A stretch of 35,116 bases of DNA from Thermodesulfobacteriota bacterium (lineage in GTDB: Bacteria > Desulfobacterota > QYQD01): NCBI GenBank assembly GCA_031082315.1, contig JAVHLC010000011.1:1-35116 (forward strand), in the 5' to 3' direction. The notes under the pieces are model-generated. The model was given only the letters and a program-made list of their open reading frames with translations. It had not been told where the DNA came from and made no database searches. Below are positions 24,221 to 32,495 of the stretch, in pieces (positions within the stretch are counted from its first letter, which is position 1; the number at the start of each line of letters is the position of its first letter). A program made the position numbers and the translations under genes.

Positions 24221-24889
24221 ATGCGCATACCTATTTTATCCATGTTTATGACTTCACCCTTTGAGGGACTTCAGGAACATGCGGAGAGGGTCAGAGACGG
24301 GGCCGCAATGTTCCGTATTGCGGTAAAGTGTTACTTAAGCGCTGAGTGCGAGTCCTTTGAACGGGCCAGGCAAGAGGTGTCGGATCTGGAACATCAGGCC
24401 GATGCAGTGAAGAGACGTATCAGGGGGCATCTCCCCAAAGGGACCCTGCTGCCTGTGGATAAATTCCAGATTTTCGACTACCTGAAGGAACAGGACAAGG
24501 TAATCGATTGTTTTGAACATGCGCTGGACTGGCTGGCGTTCAGACCCGCCGACAAGATTCCGGAATATTTCCAGGGGGGGATACTTTTTCTGGTAGATTC
24601 TGTTCTTGACCCGGTCGATAGGCTTAATGAGATGCTTACAGACGCGCGGCGGTACTTTCGGACTTTTTCCGAAGAAGACCGGAACGTTGTAAAGGAACAC
24701 ATCCGGGAATTGCGAAAAAAAGAAGGGCAGGCCGACATACTCGAAGCCACGCTCAAACACGACCTCTTTGCCAAGGAGACGGACGCTGTAACCATCTTTC
24801 ATCTGATCCGGTTGGTGGAGACGCTCGGCGAGATCGCGGATCATGTGGAAAATGCCGGGGATAGGATGCGGGCCATGATTGCCAGGTAA
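24221..24889 (+). CDS. DUF47 / PhoU-like Pit accessory protein
   Basis: This 222-residue all-helical cytosolic protein belongs to the DUF47 (TIGR00153) family. It begins MRIPILSMFMTSPFEGLQEH, the typical N-terminus, and contains the conserved EHQADAVKRRIR and ETLGEIADHVENAGDRM motifs. It is usually paired with PiT transporters and thought to modulate them. GCGGAGG precedes ATG, and it is co-transcribed with the transporter. Confidence 0.9.
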   Translation: MRIPILSMFMTSPFEGLQEHAERVRDGAAMFRIAVKCYLSAECESFERARQEVSDLEHQADAVKRRIRGHLPKGTLLPVDKFQIFDYLKEQDKVIDCFEHALDWLAFRPADKIPEYFQGGILFLVDSVLDPVDRLNEMLTDARRYFRTFSEEDRNVVKEHIRELRKKEGQADILEATLKHDLFAKETDAVTIFHLIRLVETLGEIADHVENAGDRMRAMIAR

Positions 24890-24897
24890 GAAGGTTT

Positions 24898-25019
24898 AGA
24901 TAAATGACAAATGACAAGGCTCAAATGCTAAATTAAGCTCAAAATCCAAACGACAAAAGGGAAATATGTTTTGACATCCAGGCATTTGGAATTTCAATTG
25001 ACATTTGGATTTCTGAAAT
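24898..25019. repeat. low-complexity repeat with AAATGACA / TTGACATTTGG ends
   Basis: ATAAATGACAAATGACAAGG at the left and CAATTGACATTTGGATTT at the right form an imperfect inverted repeat in the short gap between the DUF47 and GDPD genes. It is non-coding and weakly supported. Confidence 0.3.
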
Positions 25020-25032
25020 GGAGTAAATAGAT

Positions 25033-25713
25033 ATGATGATTATGGGACATCGAGGGGCCAAGGCTTTAGAACCTGAGAATACCCTGCTTTCTATAAGGCG
25101 GGCCATGGAGATCGGGGTTGATGCCGTGGAAATCGACGTCCATCTGACCAAAGACAAGGAGGTTGTCGTTATCCATGACTCAACGGTGGACCGCACTACA
25201 AATGGAAAGGGCCCGGTAGGGAGTTATACGCTGGAGGAGATAAAAAAGCTGGATGCCGGTAAGGGCGAGAAGATACCGACGCTCAAGGAAGTAATCGAGT
25301 TTGTCAAAGACAAGGTAAGGCTGATCATTGAGCTGAAAGAGGAGGGGACAGAAGATAAGGTTGTTGAACTCATAAAGGGATATAATATGTTCGACAGTGC
25401 TTATATTATTTCCTTCTGGCACATGCTGGTAAAGAAAATAAAGGAGATGGATAGCCGTATCAAGACTGGCGTGCTCCTGGTCGGCTGCCCGGTGGACACC
25501 TGTATAGCCAGAAGCGCTTCAGCGGACGCACTGGTCATGAACTACGCCTTTGTAAGCAAAGGGCTTGTCGATAAGGCGCACCAGGAGGGTCTAAAGGTCT
25601 TTATATGGAACATCGATGATCGTGATATGCTGAAACCGTATGTTGACATGGGGGTTGACGGCATCGGCAGCAACGACCCGCGCATACTGGTAGAATATTT
25701 TGTAACAATTTAG
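25033..25713 (+). CDS. glycerophosphodiester phosphodiesterase
   Basis: This 226-residue GDPD TIM barrel has catalytic and metal residues in MGHRGAKALEPENTL near the N-terminus, AVEIDVHLTKDKEVVVIHD near 37, and LIIELKEEG near 97. It hydrolyses glycerophosphodiesters to glycerol-3-phosphate and an alcohol. No signal peptide is seen, so it is cytosolic. Together with the phosphate transporter it fits phosphate salvage. Its stop codon lies inside the hairpin at 25709-25734. Confidence 0.92.
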   Translation: MMIMGHRGAKALEPENTLLSIRRAMEIGVDAVEIDVHLTKDKEVVVIHDSTVDRTTNGKGPVGSYTLEEIKKLDAGKGEKIPTLKEVIEFVKDKVRLIIELKEEGTEDKVVELIKGYNMFDSAYIISFWHMLVKKIKEMDSRIKTGVLLVGCPVDTCIARSASADALVMNYAFVSKGLVDKAHQEGLKVFIWNIDDRDMLKPYVDMGVDGIGSNDPRILVEYFVTI

Positions 25714-25866
25714 CGCTTTTAAAAATGCGCTAAATCTCATTGCAAAATGGAAAATGCAACATGGAAAATGTAAAATTTCGGACAAAAACCATCAACATTT
25801 TGAATTTTGCACTTTGAATCTTGCATGTTGAATTGAAGTTTAGCCAGTTTTTCAAAAGGCTAAACT
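25709..25866. repeat. composite palindromic element ending in TTTAGC hairpins
   Basis: A perfect 8-bp hairpin TTTAGCGC/GCGCTAAA (25709-25734) and a perfect 9-bp hairpin AGTTTAGCC/GGCTAAACT (25837-25866) bracket about 100 bp. That interior has inverted TGCAAAATGGAAAATGCA-like and TTTTGCACTTTGAATCTTGC-like sequence. A related hairpin, GCGTTTT/AAAACGC flanked by TTTAG/CTAAA, occurs at 29797-29823. The first hairpin may help end the phosphate operon but lacks a T-tract. Confidence 0.55.
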
Positions 25867-25960
25867 GATACCAATATTTCAAATCAGTATAGCCCAGGCC
25901 CGGAGGACCTGCTATTTTTTCTGCCCGCCTTCCCTACGAAAAAGAAAATTTTCACTTTGA

Positions 25961-25989
25961 TTGACAAGCGCATGGTCATATGTTAAAAA
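25961..25989 (+). promoter_or_regulatory. putative promoter of the glutamate synthase-Hdr operon
   Basis: A perfect TTGACA (25961-25966), a 17-bp spacer, and an extended -10 (TG-T-TAAAAA, 25984-25989) give a predicted start near 25996. The untranslated leader would be about 295 nt, carrying the tandem structured element. This is the best sigma70-like promoter in the window. Confidence 0.5.
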
Positions 25990-26022
25990 TTTTTCATAAC
26001 ATAATTATCTCTCCGAATTAAC

Positions 26023-26242
26023 TCCCCAAAGGTCAAGACAAAGCCGTCTAGCCGACACACAATGAAGTTGAGGGGGACACAAAAAGAAAGCGTTTTTGTG
26101 TTACGTGGGTTTCTCTCGCATGTGTGTTGACAAGAAGGAATCATCTGCTAATCCCCGAAGGTAAAGACAAAGCCGTCTGATCCAATACACAAAGAAGTCG
26201 AGGGGAGACACGAAAAGGGAGTATTCCTTTTTTGTGTCACTG
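26023..26242 (+). repeat. tandem pair of structured leader elements of about 90 nt (unknown RNA)
   Basis: Two imperfect direct copies lie at about 26023-26107 and 26152-26242. Each has TCCCC at the left, a shared core AGACAAAGCCGTCT (stem AGAC/GTCT, loop AAAGCC), and GAGGGG able to pair with the CCCC. A 3' hairpin ends each copy: ACACAAAAA/TTTTTGTGT in copy 1, GACACGAAAAGG/CCTTTTTTGTGTC in copy 2. The 3' hairpins keep pairing although their sequences differ. No known riboswitch consensus was recognised. The 25714-26290 gap otherwise holds a composite palindrome and a promoter. Confidence 0.6.
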
Positions 26243-26290
26243 TAATTCGTTTCGACCATATCTTGTGTTACGGAAAGGCGGTATCTTGCG

Positions 26291-26692
26291 TTGACGCCCC
26301 CCTGTAAAATCATAGGTTTTTGCTGCGAGCATGCGCTCAACAAGGAGAAGGAGTTGACCGGCAAGGATTGGCTGCAAAGTCAATCGACCGTCAAGGTGTC
26401 CGTATTGCCGTGCAGCAGCAAGGCCGATATGCTTGCCCTCATAAAGGCCTTTGAGTCCGGCGCAGATGGTGTCTTTGTCCTGGGGTGCAGGGAGGACGAC
26501 TGTTCGCTCGTGGACGGGTGCCGCAGGGCCGGGAAATTGGTTAACTATACGAAAAGATTGTTGGATGAGATTGGTATCGGCGGTGAAAGGCTGGAAATAT
26601 TTCACCTCGAAACACCGGGCTGCGAGTGTATGGAACAGGCAGTTGGAACGATGGTTAGCAGGATAGAAGCCCTGGAAGTAAAAGGCGAATAA
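26291..26692 (+). CDS. MvhD-like iron-sulfur subunit (Cys form)
   Basis: The 133-residue protein has the length of plain MvhD and lacks the extension seen in the 8287 paralogue. It begins PCKIIGFCCEHALNKEKE and has VFVLGCREDDCSLVDGC near residue 62. The first Cys of that motif aligns with the selenocysteine of the paralogue. TTG 26291 is the first usable start after an in-frame TAA (26243), with GGAAAGG about 12 bases upstream. It opens an operon with three glutamate-synthase-related genes and a giant HdrA and should deliver electrons to, or receive them from, that HdrA. Confidence 0.78.
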   Translation: MTPPCKIIGFCCEHALNKEKELTGKDWLQSQSTVKVSVLPCSSKADMLALIKAFESGADGVFVLGCREDDCSLVDGCRRAGKLVNYTKRLLDEIGIGGERLEIFHLETPGCECMEQAVGTMVSRIEALEVKGE

Positions 26693-26703
26693 AGGGGTCG
26701 AAG

Positions 26704-28113
26704 TTGCCTAAGAAGTACAGTATACCGACAAAGACATCACCCCCACGATTTACTCCTATCGGGAAGTCCACTATTTTAGACTGGGAGGGCGGCTGCCTCC
26801 GATGTTTTAAGTGCGTCAAACGCCAGTGCATCTATGACGTATATAATGAGCGTACATTTGATGTGCGACAGATGACAGATACCATCGATTCGCTGTGTAA
26901 GAATTGTTTGCGGTGCGTGCAATCATGCCCGGGACAAGTCATCACCAAAGTCGCCAATGCAGAATATAAACGCCTGGGAAACAGTTACTGGACGCCGGAT
27001 ATCATACGCAGACAGTGGTTTCAGGCGGAAACCGGGAGAATACCGGTATCCGGGGCGGGGTATGGAGGGCCCTTTTCGGGGCCGGGGTTTGATGATATGT
27101 GGACGGATATGTCAGAGATTGTCCGTCCCACCCGCGACGGTATCCATGGACGTGAGTACATCAATACGGTCGTTGACCTGGGAAGATCACTTCGTTATCT
27201 CCGGTTTGACGCGGCGGGGCATGTGGTTGGAGATGCGCCCAAAAAGATCGAGATCCCTATCCCCATCATACTCAAGGACCTGCCCCTGGGGAGTCTGAGT
27301 GAAAGCGTCTTTCTGGCTATGGCCGAAGCGGCACAGGCTATGGATACATTCATGATAGCGCCGGTTAAGGAATGGAAACCTTACCTCGAACCTTATAAAG
27401 CGCACCTTATTCCCTTGTTGACGGAGGCGGAGATTGACACGCACGGGGAACTCATCCGGGGCGTGCGGATTATTGAAATCCAGCTTTCAGACGAAACAGC
27501 GGCGCGGCTTTCCCGGATTAGAGCTGCTTATCCGGACGTGCTCATTATGGTGAGGGTACGGCTCGGTGAGCGCAGCGGGGAAGAGGTATTGGCGCTTACC
27601 CGGGCTGGTGCGGATATTTTGCATCTTTGCGCAGACAGGGATGGTAACGTGGAGTCCGGAAATGGGCCCCGATTTGTCAAGGACGTGGTCCGTTCCGTAC
27701 ACATGAGACTGGTTGAGGCGGGCTGCCGGAACGAGATTACCCTTTTTGCGAGCGGCGGGATTGCCATGGCTGAGCACGTAGCCAAGAGTATTATCGTCGG
27801 GGCGGATGCCGTGGCCTTAGATATTCCCCTTTTGCTGGCCCTTGAGTGCCGCCTCTGTTTTCGCTGTGAAGCGGGACTGTCATGCCCGGTCGAGGTGGAG
27901 AATATTCATCCGGAATGGGGTAAGAGCCGCATTCTTAATCTTATCGCGGCGTGGCGGAACCAGTTGATCGAGGTGCTCGGCGCCATGGGGATCCGTGAGA
28001 TACGACGCCTGCGGGGAGAGGTCGGCCGGGCTATGTTTTTTGATGATCTCGAGAGGGAGACCTTCGGGAGACTTTTTGGCAAGAGAAAGAAAAGAGAGAG
28101 TGTAGGCAATTGA
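26704..28113 (+). CDS. degenerate ferredoxin-GltB family paralogue
   Basis: This 469-residue relative of the next gene has an N-terminal two-cluster ferredoxin region (CLRCFKCVKRQC near residue 31, CKNCLRCVQSC near 64). The WTPDIIRRQWFQAETGRIPV linker, the family block GFDDMWTDMSEIVRPTRDGI, and a barrel follow. The barrel keeps the C-terminal FASGGIAMAEHVAKSIIVGA and the Cys group CRLCFRCEAGLSC. The GGxMSYGSIS and GSYGGTGAAP active-site loops of the intact copy have no counterpart, and the barrel core is shorter. It therefore probably binds clusters but does not catalyse, acting as a structural or electron-transfer partner. TTG 26704 follows AAGGGGTCG, 11 bp after the MvhD-like stop. Its stop overlaps the next start. 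Confidence 0.8.
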   Translation: MPKKYSIPTKTSPPRFTPIGKSTILDWEGGCLRCFKCVKRQCIYDVYNERTFDVRQMTDTIDSLCKNCLRCVQSCPGQVITKVANAEYKRLGNSYWTPDIIRRQWFQAETGRIPVSGAGYGGPFSGPGFDDMWTDMSEIVRPTRDGIHGREYINTVVDLGRSLRYLRFDAAGHVVGDAPKKIEIPIPIILKDLPLGSLSESVFLAMAEAAQAMDTFMIAPVKEWKPYLEPYKAHLIPLLTEAEIDTHGELIRGVRIIEIQLSDETAARLSRIRAAYPDVLIMVRVRLGERSGEEVLALTRAGADILHLCADRDGNVESGNGPRFVKDVVRSVHMRLVEAGCRNEITLFASGGIAMAEHVAKSIIVGADAVALDIPLLLALECRLCFRCEAGLSCPVEVENIHPEWGKSRILNLIAAWRNQLIEVLGAMGIREIRRLRGEVGRAMFFDDLERETFGRLFGKRKKRESVGN

Positions 28114-29645
28114 GTTCCATTCGAAATATGAACGCAGCCTTGCAATCAGAAACCGGACCGGAGGGGACTGCTCATAGTGGCAGGCCGGAAGTAAGGGTTA
28201 CGCCGTCACGCTTCCGAAATGCCATCGGTAAGTACATAGTCCGCCGGAGTAAGGAGTGTATCGCGTGCGGCAAGTGTGCCGATATTTGCCCGTACGGCGT
28301 ACATGAATTCGCCGGCAAGACGATGGCGCGTCCTAAAGATTATCGCTGTATCGGGGCTGCCTGTGAGAATAATGATTTTTACTGTGTCCGTCAGTGTCCG
28401 CAGAACGCCCTTTCCGTCCGGTTGAACCCGATACTGGAGGTACTCGGCGACAAAAGGTGGACGCCCGAACTTCTCATCAGCACCTGGTATATGGCGGAGA
28501 CCGGCGAGGTCCCTCCGGGGGATATCGAGTATAAAATAGGAGATTCCGGGGGCGGTTTTGACCGTATTGAGTTCTGCTTTCCTCCCGGAAGGGAACCGGA
28601 TGCGGTCCCGGATGACGAGGTTTCCCTGCGTATCCCTTTAAATAGACGCAACGACGGTCGTCCGGAGGTAGAGATTGATATGCCGGTGTACGGAGGCGGC
28701 ATGTCGTATGGGTCGATCAGTCTGTCCGTCATGATCGCGCGGGCCAGGGCGTACCAGGCCTGGAACTCCTTTACCTGCACGGGCGAGGGGGGGTATCCGG
28801 AGGAGCTTTACCCCTACGATGACCACGTGATTACCCAGGTGGCCACCGGTCTGTTTGGCGTGCGGGAAGACACCATCCAGCGGGTGCGCATCGTAGAGTT
28901 CAAATACGCCCAGGGGGCAAAGCCGGGGTTGGGGGGCCACCTCCTGGGTGACAAAGTGACGCCTGCCGTGGCCAAGATGCGTGAGGCGGTGCCGGGGAAC
29001 GCCCTGTTTTCACCCTTCCCATTTCACAGTGTCTATTCCGTGGAAGATCACAAAAAACACGTGGACTGGATTAAACATATCAACCCCAGGGCGTTGGTAT
29101 CTGTAAAGGTGTCCACTCCTACCGACGTGGACATGGTCGCTGTGGGCAGTTACCATGCCGGCGCCAATATCATTCATCTGGACGGAAGTTATGGGGGGAC
29201 AGGCGCTGCTCCGGACATTGCTAAGAAGAATATCGCGATGCCGATCGAATACGCGATCGTGAAAGTGCACAACTTCCTCAAGGAGGAAGGGATTCGGGAT
29301 GAGATGACCTTGATTGTGAGCGGAGGCATTCGTACCGCGTACGATGTGGCGAAGGCCATTGCACTCGGCGCGGATGGCGTGGTGGTGGGGACCTCCGAGC
29401 TGGTGGCGGTGGAATGTATTCGCTGTGCGGCCTGCGAAAGCGGCCGGGGCTGTGCCAGAGGAATCGCTACTACCGATCCCGAGCTTTCCAAATTGATCGA
29501 TGAAGACTGGGCCACTCAGAGGCTGATAAACCTCTTTGCCGCCTGGAGACGCCAGTTGATAGAGATCCTTAGAAAACTGGGGATGCGGGACATTCGGGAA
29601 CTGGTGGGAAGAACCGATTGTTTGAAACACTTCGACTATGAATAA
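28110..29645 (+). CDS. glutamate synthase FMN/Fe-S subunit (ferredoxin-GltB, archaeal type)
   Basis: The 511-residue protein combines an N-terminal ferredoxin domain (CIACGKCADIC near residue 49; a second Cys set including CVRQC near 95) with the full glutamate-synthase barrel. Barrel signatures are GGGMSYGSISLSVMIARA near 193, FKYAQGAKPGLGGHLLGDKV near 263, HLDGSYGGTGAAPDIAKKN near 355, SGGIRTAYDVAKAIALGADG near 407, and the [3Fe-4S]-type Cys loop CIRCAACESGRGC near 440. It would convert 2-oxoglutarate and channelled ammonia to glutamate with electrons from ferredoxin-like partners. The amidotransferase is the next gene. The start is TTG 28110 overlapping the previous stop (TTGA); ATG 28128 is possible but has no RBS. 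Confidence 0.9.
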   Translation: MSSIRNMNAALQSETGPEGTAHSGRPEVRVTPSRFRNAIGKYIVRRSKECIACGKCADICPYGVHEFAGKTMARPKDYRCIGAACENNDFYCVRQCPQNALSVRLNPILEVLGDKRWTPELLISTWYMAETGEVPPGDIEYKIGDSGGGFDRIEFCFPPGREPDAVPDDEVSLRIPLNRRNDGRPEVEIDMPVYGGGMSYGSISLSVMIARARAYQAWNSFTCTGEGGYPEELYPYDDHVITQVATGLFGVREDTIQRVRIVEFKYAQGAKPGLGGHLLGDKVTPAVAKMREAVPGNALFSPFPFHSVYSVEDHKKHVDWIKHINPRALVSVKVSTPTDVDMVAVGSYHAGANIIHLDGSYGGTGAAPDIAKKNIAMPIEYAIVKVHNFLKEEGIRDEMTLIVSGGIRTAYDVAKAIALGADGVVVGTSELVAVECIRCAACESGRGCARGIATTDPELSKLIDEDWATQRLINLFAAWRRQLIEILRKLGMRDIRELVGRTDCLKHFDYE

Positions 29646-29655
29646 GGGTAACACG

Positions 29656-29712
29656 TTAGGTGTCTTAAACAGCCCTACATTCAGAAAAGGCTATTAATTT
29701 GGAACTCAGAAA
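29656..29712. repeat. dispersed repeat block, inverted copy of 8169-8225
   Basis: About 50 of 60 positions match the reverse complement of 8169-8225, including CAGAAAAGGCTATTAAT and TGGAACTCA intact. It lies in the 212-bp gap before the amidotransferase gene. Further along the gap are TCCCTGAGTTCCTGATTTCC and the GCGTTTT/AAAACGC hairpin (29797-29823), and nothing coding is seen. Confidence 0.65.
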
Positions 29713-29857
29713 ATCAGGAAACGATAGACCCTCTTTATTTGGGTTCGCACTTCCCTGAGTTCCTGATTTCCAGATTTGTTATGGTTCTTTGCACTTTTTA
29801 GTATGCGTTTTCAAAACGCTAAATTGTTACGAATAAGACAGGCTGTTGGTTGCCTTT

Positions 29858-32488
29858 ATGAATAAATTATTCAGCGACGCCATAATTCAATCGAGAAGAA
29901 GCCTTTATCCGACGCCTCCGGAAATACGCTACAAGGCTGATGAGGAAGGCGGATGCGGTGTCACCGGATTTGCCTGTAGCATACCGGTAGGCGGGAAACA
30001 CATCCTGGAGCCGTCCCGTCTTATGCACAATCGGGGAAACGGCAAGGGAGGCGGTATCGCCGCCGTGGGTCTTGTTCCCGGGGATATAGGGATTTCGCGG
30101 GAGATTCTAGATAATAATTACCTCCTTCAGGTTGCCCTTCTCGATCCGGAGGTTCGGCGGACGGTGGAGGATAAGTGTATTACTCCCTTTATGAACGTGG
30201 ATTTTTCTCGGCGCGTTTCTACAGTTGACGACTACCGCGAGATTGGGAGCCTGGAGATAAGGCCGCCGGATGTATGGCGCTATTTTGTACGCGTGAAGCC
30301 TGAGGTCCTTAAGTCGTTCATAGAAAAAAACGGGTTCGAAAACATGGACCCGATGCGGGCGGAAGACGAGTTTATCTATCAGAATTCAATCCGCCTCAAC
30401 CGGACTTTCTACGAGACTCAAGGGGTGAAGCACGCCTTTGTGCTCTCGCACGGCCGGGATATGATGGTGCTTAAGGTAGTTGGCTATGCCGAAGATGTGG
30501 CTCGTTACTATCGGTTGGAGGACTTCAAAGCCCATGCCTGGATCGCCCATCAGCGTTACCCCACCAAGGGGCGAGTCTGGCATCCAGCGGGCGCGCATCC
30601 CTTTGTGGGCCTCGACGAGGCGCTCGTGCATAACGGCGACTTCGCTAATTACTATTCGGTTACGGAATACCTGAGGCAATGGAATCTCTATCCACACTTC
30701 CAGACGGATACGGAAGTTTCGGCGCTCATCTTTGATCTCATGAACCGGGTGCACGGGTATCCTCTCGAATATATTATTGAGGCCTTGGCGCCCACCTCTG
30801 AGATGGATTTCGATCGGCTTCCGCCGGAGAAGCAGGAGATCTACCGCCTTATTCAAACCACCCATATCCACGGTTCCCCTGACGGCCCGTGGTTTTTCAT
30901 CATTGCGCGGAACGATTTTTACCGGAAACAGTTTCAATTGATAGGCATCACGGACACAGCCATGCTGCGGCCCCAGGTCTTTGCCTTTCACGACGGTGAC
31001 GTGCAGGTAGGGCTTATTTGCTCGGAGAAACAGGCCATTGACGCCACGTTGGCGGGGCTGGCGGCCGAGGATAGCCGTATCTCCAGTGTGGCTGATAAAT
31101 ACTGGAATGCCCGGGGGGGGAGCCACACGGACGGCGGGGCCTTTATCTTTACGCTGGCCGATGATCCGGATAATCAGGGAAGGAAGAGAATCGTCTGCAC
31201 GGACAAGTTCGGACACCGGATCAGGCTGCCGGAGAGCCGGAAACATTGCGATTTGAGCCTTGCCATTGAGGCCCCGGAAGATGCGGAGTCCCTCGCCGCT
31301 GCTATTTCCGGGTGCCTGGAAAGGAAAAAGACAAACCTTCTTTGCGAAAAACTCAGGGGAGTCCTTCTCCGTGGAGAGTTTGCCCCATTCCGCTGGTGCT
31401 GTGAAGTTATAAGCGAACAGGCATCCCGGAGTGACGGGCATCGGGAGACGGCTATCGAGGCGCTTACGCTCCTGAATGACCTTCGTTATCCTACCGGGTC
31501 TCTGAAACGGAGTTCTGTGCTCCGTATTGTGCGAGAGACTCTGGAGACGATCCTGGAGGGCATTGCGCCGATTGGAAGTAATTCACATAGTGTTTACCGT
31601 TTGATAAAGGCGGAGACCAGGAATCTTCTTCGTCCGCCAAAGGACGGAGAGAAGGCGCTGGTCCTGAACGCGAGGGATTTCCCGCCCGAAGGAGACAGTT
31701 GCGATGCCCGTCTCGTTTGCAGCGCCTATACTTTAGGGTGGCGCCGCTTCATCTGTTATGGGTACCGGGGACAGCGTTTCCTGGGAAGTGGATTGGGGCC
31801 GGACACACAGGATGTTCGAATCGATGTCTACGGGAGTTCCGGTGATTACCTGGCCTCGGGAATCGACGGCATGAGCATCTACGTCCACGGGAATGCCCAG
31901 GACCAGATCGGTCAGATACTCAAAACCGGGAAGCTGGTGGTGTATGGCGATGTGGGCCAGACCTTCATGTACGGGGCCAAAGGGGGAGAGGTCTATATAA
32001 TGGGCAATGCCGCCGGCCGGCCGCTCATCAATGGCGTGGGGCGTCCGCGGGTGGTAATTAATGGCACGGCCCTGGACTACCTCGCGGAGTCTTTCATGGC
32101 CGGTGATCCTCACAAAGGCGGTGGTTTTGTCATTGTTAACGGCGTGGGGTTCGATGATGACGGCGCGATCCGTGCCCAGGCCACACCATACCCCGGCTCA
32201 AATATCTTTTCCCTGGCCTCCGGGGGGGCGATTTACGTCCGGGACCCCCACAGACTGCTCGTTGATGAGCAATTGAACGGCGGGATCTTCACGGATATGA
32301 CAAGAGAAGACTGGCGGCTTATCCTGCCTTATCTGGAAGAGAATGAACGGCTTTTTGGAATCTCCATTGAGCGGGACCTCCTGACGGTGGATGGAGAGAG
32401 AAAGTCTCCCGAGGAGGTCTACCGGAAGATCGGGGCGGTGAGACTTAAGACCCTGGTGGCAACCACAGCAAAGGAAAAGGACCAGTAG
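29858..32488 (+). CDS. class-II glutamine amidotransferase fused to GXGXG domain (glutamate synthase subunit)
   Basis: The product has about 876 residues. Its N-terminal Ntn-hydrolase amidotransferase has the candidate nucleophile Cys33 in EEGGCGVTGF, so a propeptide of about 32 residues would have to be removed, as in classical GltB. LMHNRGNGKGGGIAAVG, HQRYPTKGRVWHPAGAHPF and LVHNGDF are class-II motifs. A central region of uncertain function follows. The C-terminal GXGXG beta-helix (about residues 630-760) shows GYRGQRFLGSGLGP and the turns VVYGDVGQTFMYGAKGG and NGVGRPRVVINGTA. In archaea these two domains are usually separate polypeptides. It supplies ammonia from glutamine to the FMN subunit. 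The start is ATG 29858 (TTG 29846 possible); the RBS is poor. Confidence 0.88.
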   Translation: MNKLFSDAIIQSRRSLYPTPPEIRYKADEEGGCGVTGFACSIPVGGKHILEPSRLMHNRGNGKGGGIAAVGLVPGDIGISREILDNNYLLQVALLDPEVRRTVEDKCITPFMNVDFSRRVSTVDDYREIGSLEIRPPDVWRYFVRVKPEVLKSFIEKNGFENMDPMRAEDEFIYQNSIRLNRTFYETQGVKHAFVLSHGRDMMVLKVVGYAEDVARYYRLEDFKAHAWIAHQRYPTKGRVWHPAGAHPFVGLDEALVHNGDFANYYSVTEYLRQWNLYPHFQTDTEVSALIFDLMNRVHGYPLEYIIEALAPTSEMDFDRLPPEKQEIYRLIQTTHIHGSPDGPWFFIIARNDFYRKQFQLIGITDTAMLRPQVFAFHDGDVQVGLICSEKQAIDATLAGLAAEDSRISSVADKYWNARGGSHTDGGAFIFTLADDPDNQGRKRIVCTDKFGHRIRLPESRKHCDLSLAIEAPEDAESLAAAISGCLERKKTNLLCEKLRGVLLRGEFAPFRWCCEVISEQASRSDGHRETAIEALTLLNDLRYPTGSLKRSSVLRIVRETLETILEGIAPIGSNSHSVYRLIKAETRNLLRPPKDGEKALVLNARDFPPEGDSCDARLVCSAYTLGWRRFICYGYRGQRFLGSGLGPDTQDVRIDVYGSSGDYLASGIDGMSIYVHGNAQDQIGQILKTGKLVVYGDVGQTFMYGAKGGEVYIMGNAAGRPLINGVGRPRVVINGTALDYLAESFMAGDPHKGGGFVIVNGVGFDDDGAIRAQATPYPGSNIFSLASGGAIYVRDPHRLLVDEQLNGGIFTDMTREDWRLILPYLEENERLFGISIERDLLTVDGERKSPEEVYRKIGAVRLKTLVATTAKEKDQ

Positions 32489-32495
32489 TCAAACA

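Noticed and set aside
26023-26242. Tandem leader elements as c-di-GMP (GEMM) or glycine riboswitches
   Set aside because: The shared AAAGCC core recalls GEMM-I, but the rest of the hallmark pairing, the tetraloop/receptor and the conserved purines are not seen. No glycine-aptamer core is present either.
26101-26364. 87-codon frame on the - strand over the tandem leader
   Set aside because: It spans one copy of the repeat only, has no RBS or family match, and conservation between the copies follows stems, not codons.
30386-31441. 351-codon open frame on the - strand
   Set aside because: It is antisense to the strongly conserved amidotransferase gene, has no recognisable domain, and is a codon-bias shadow.
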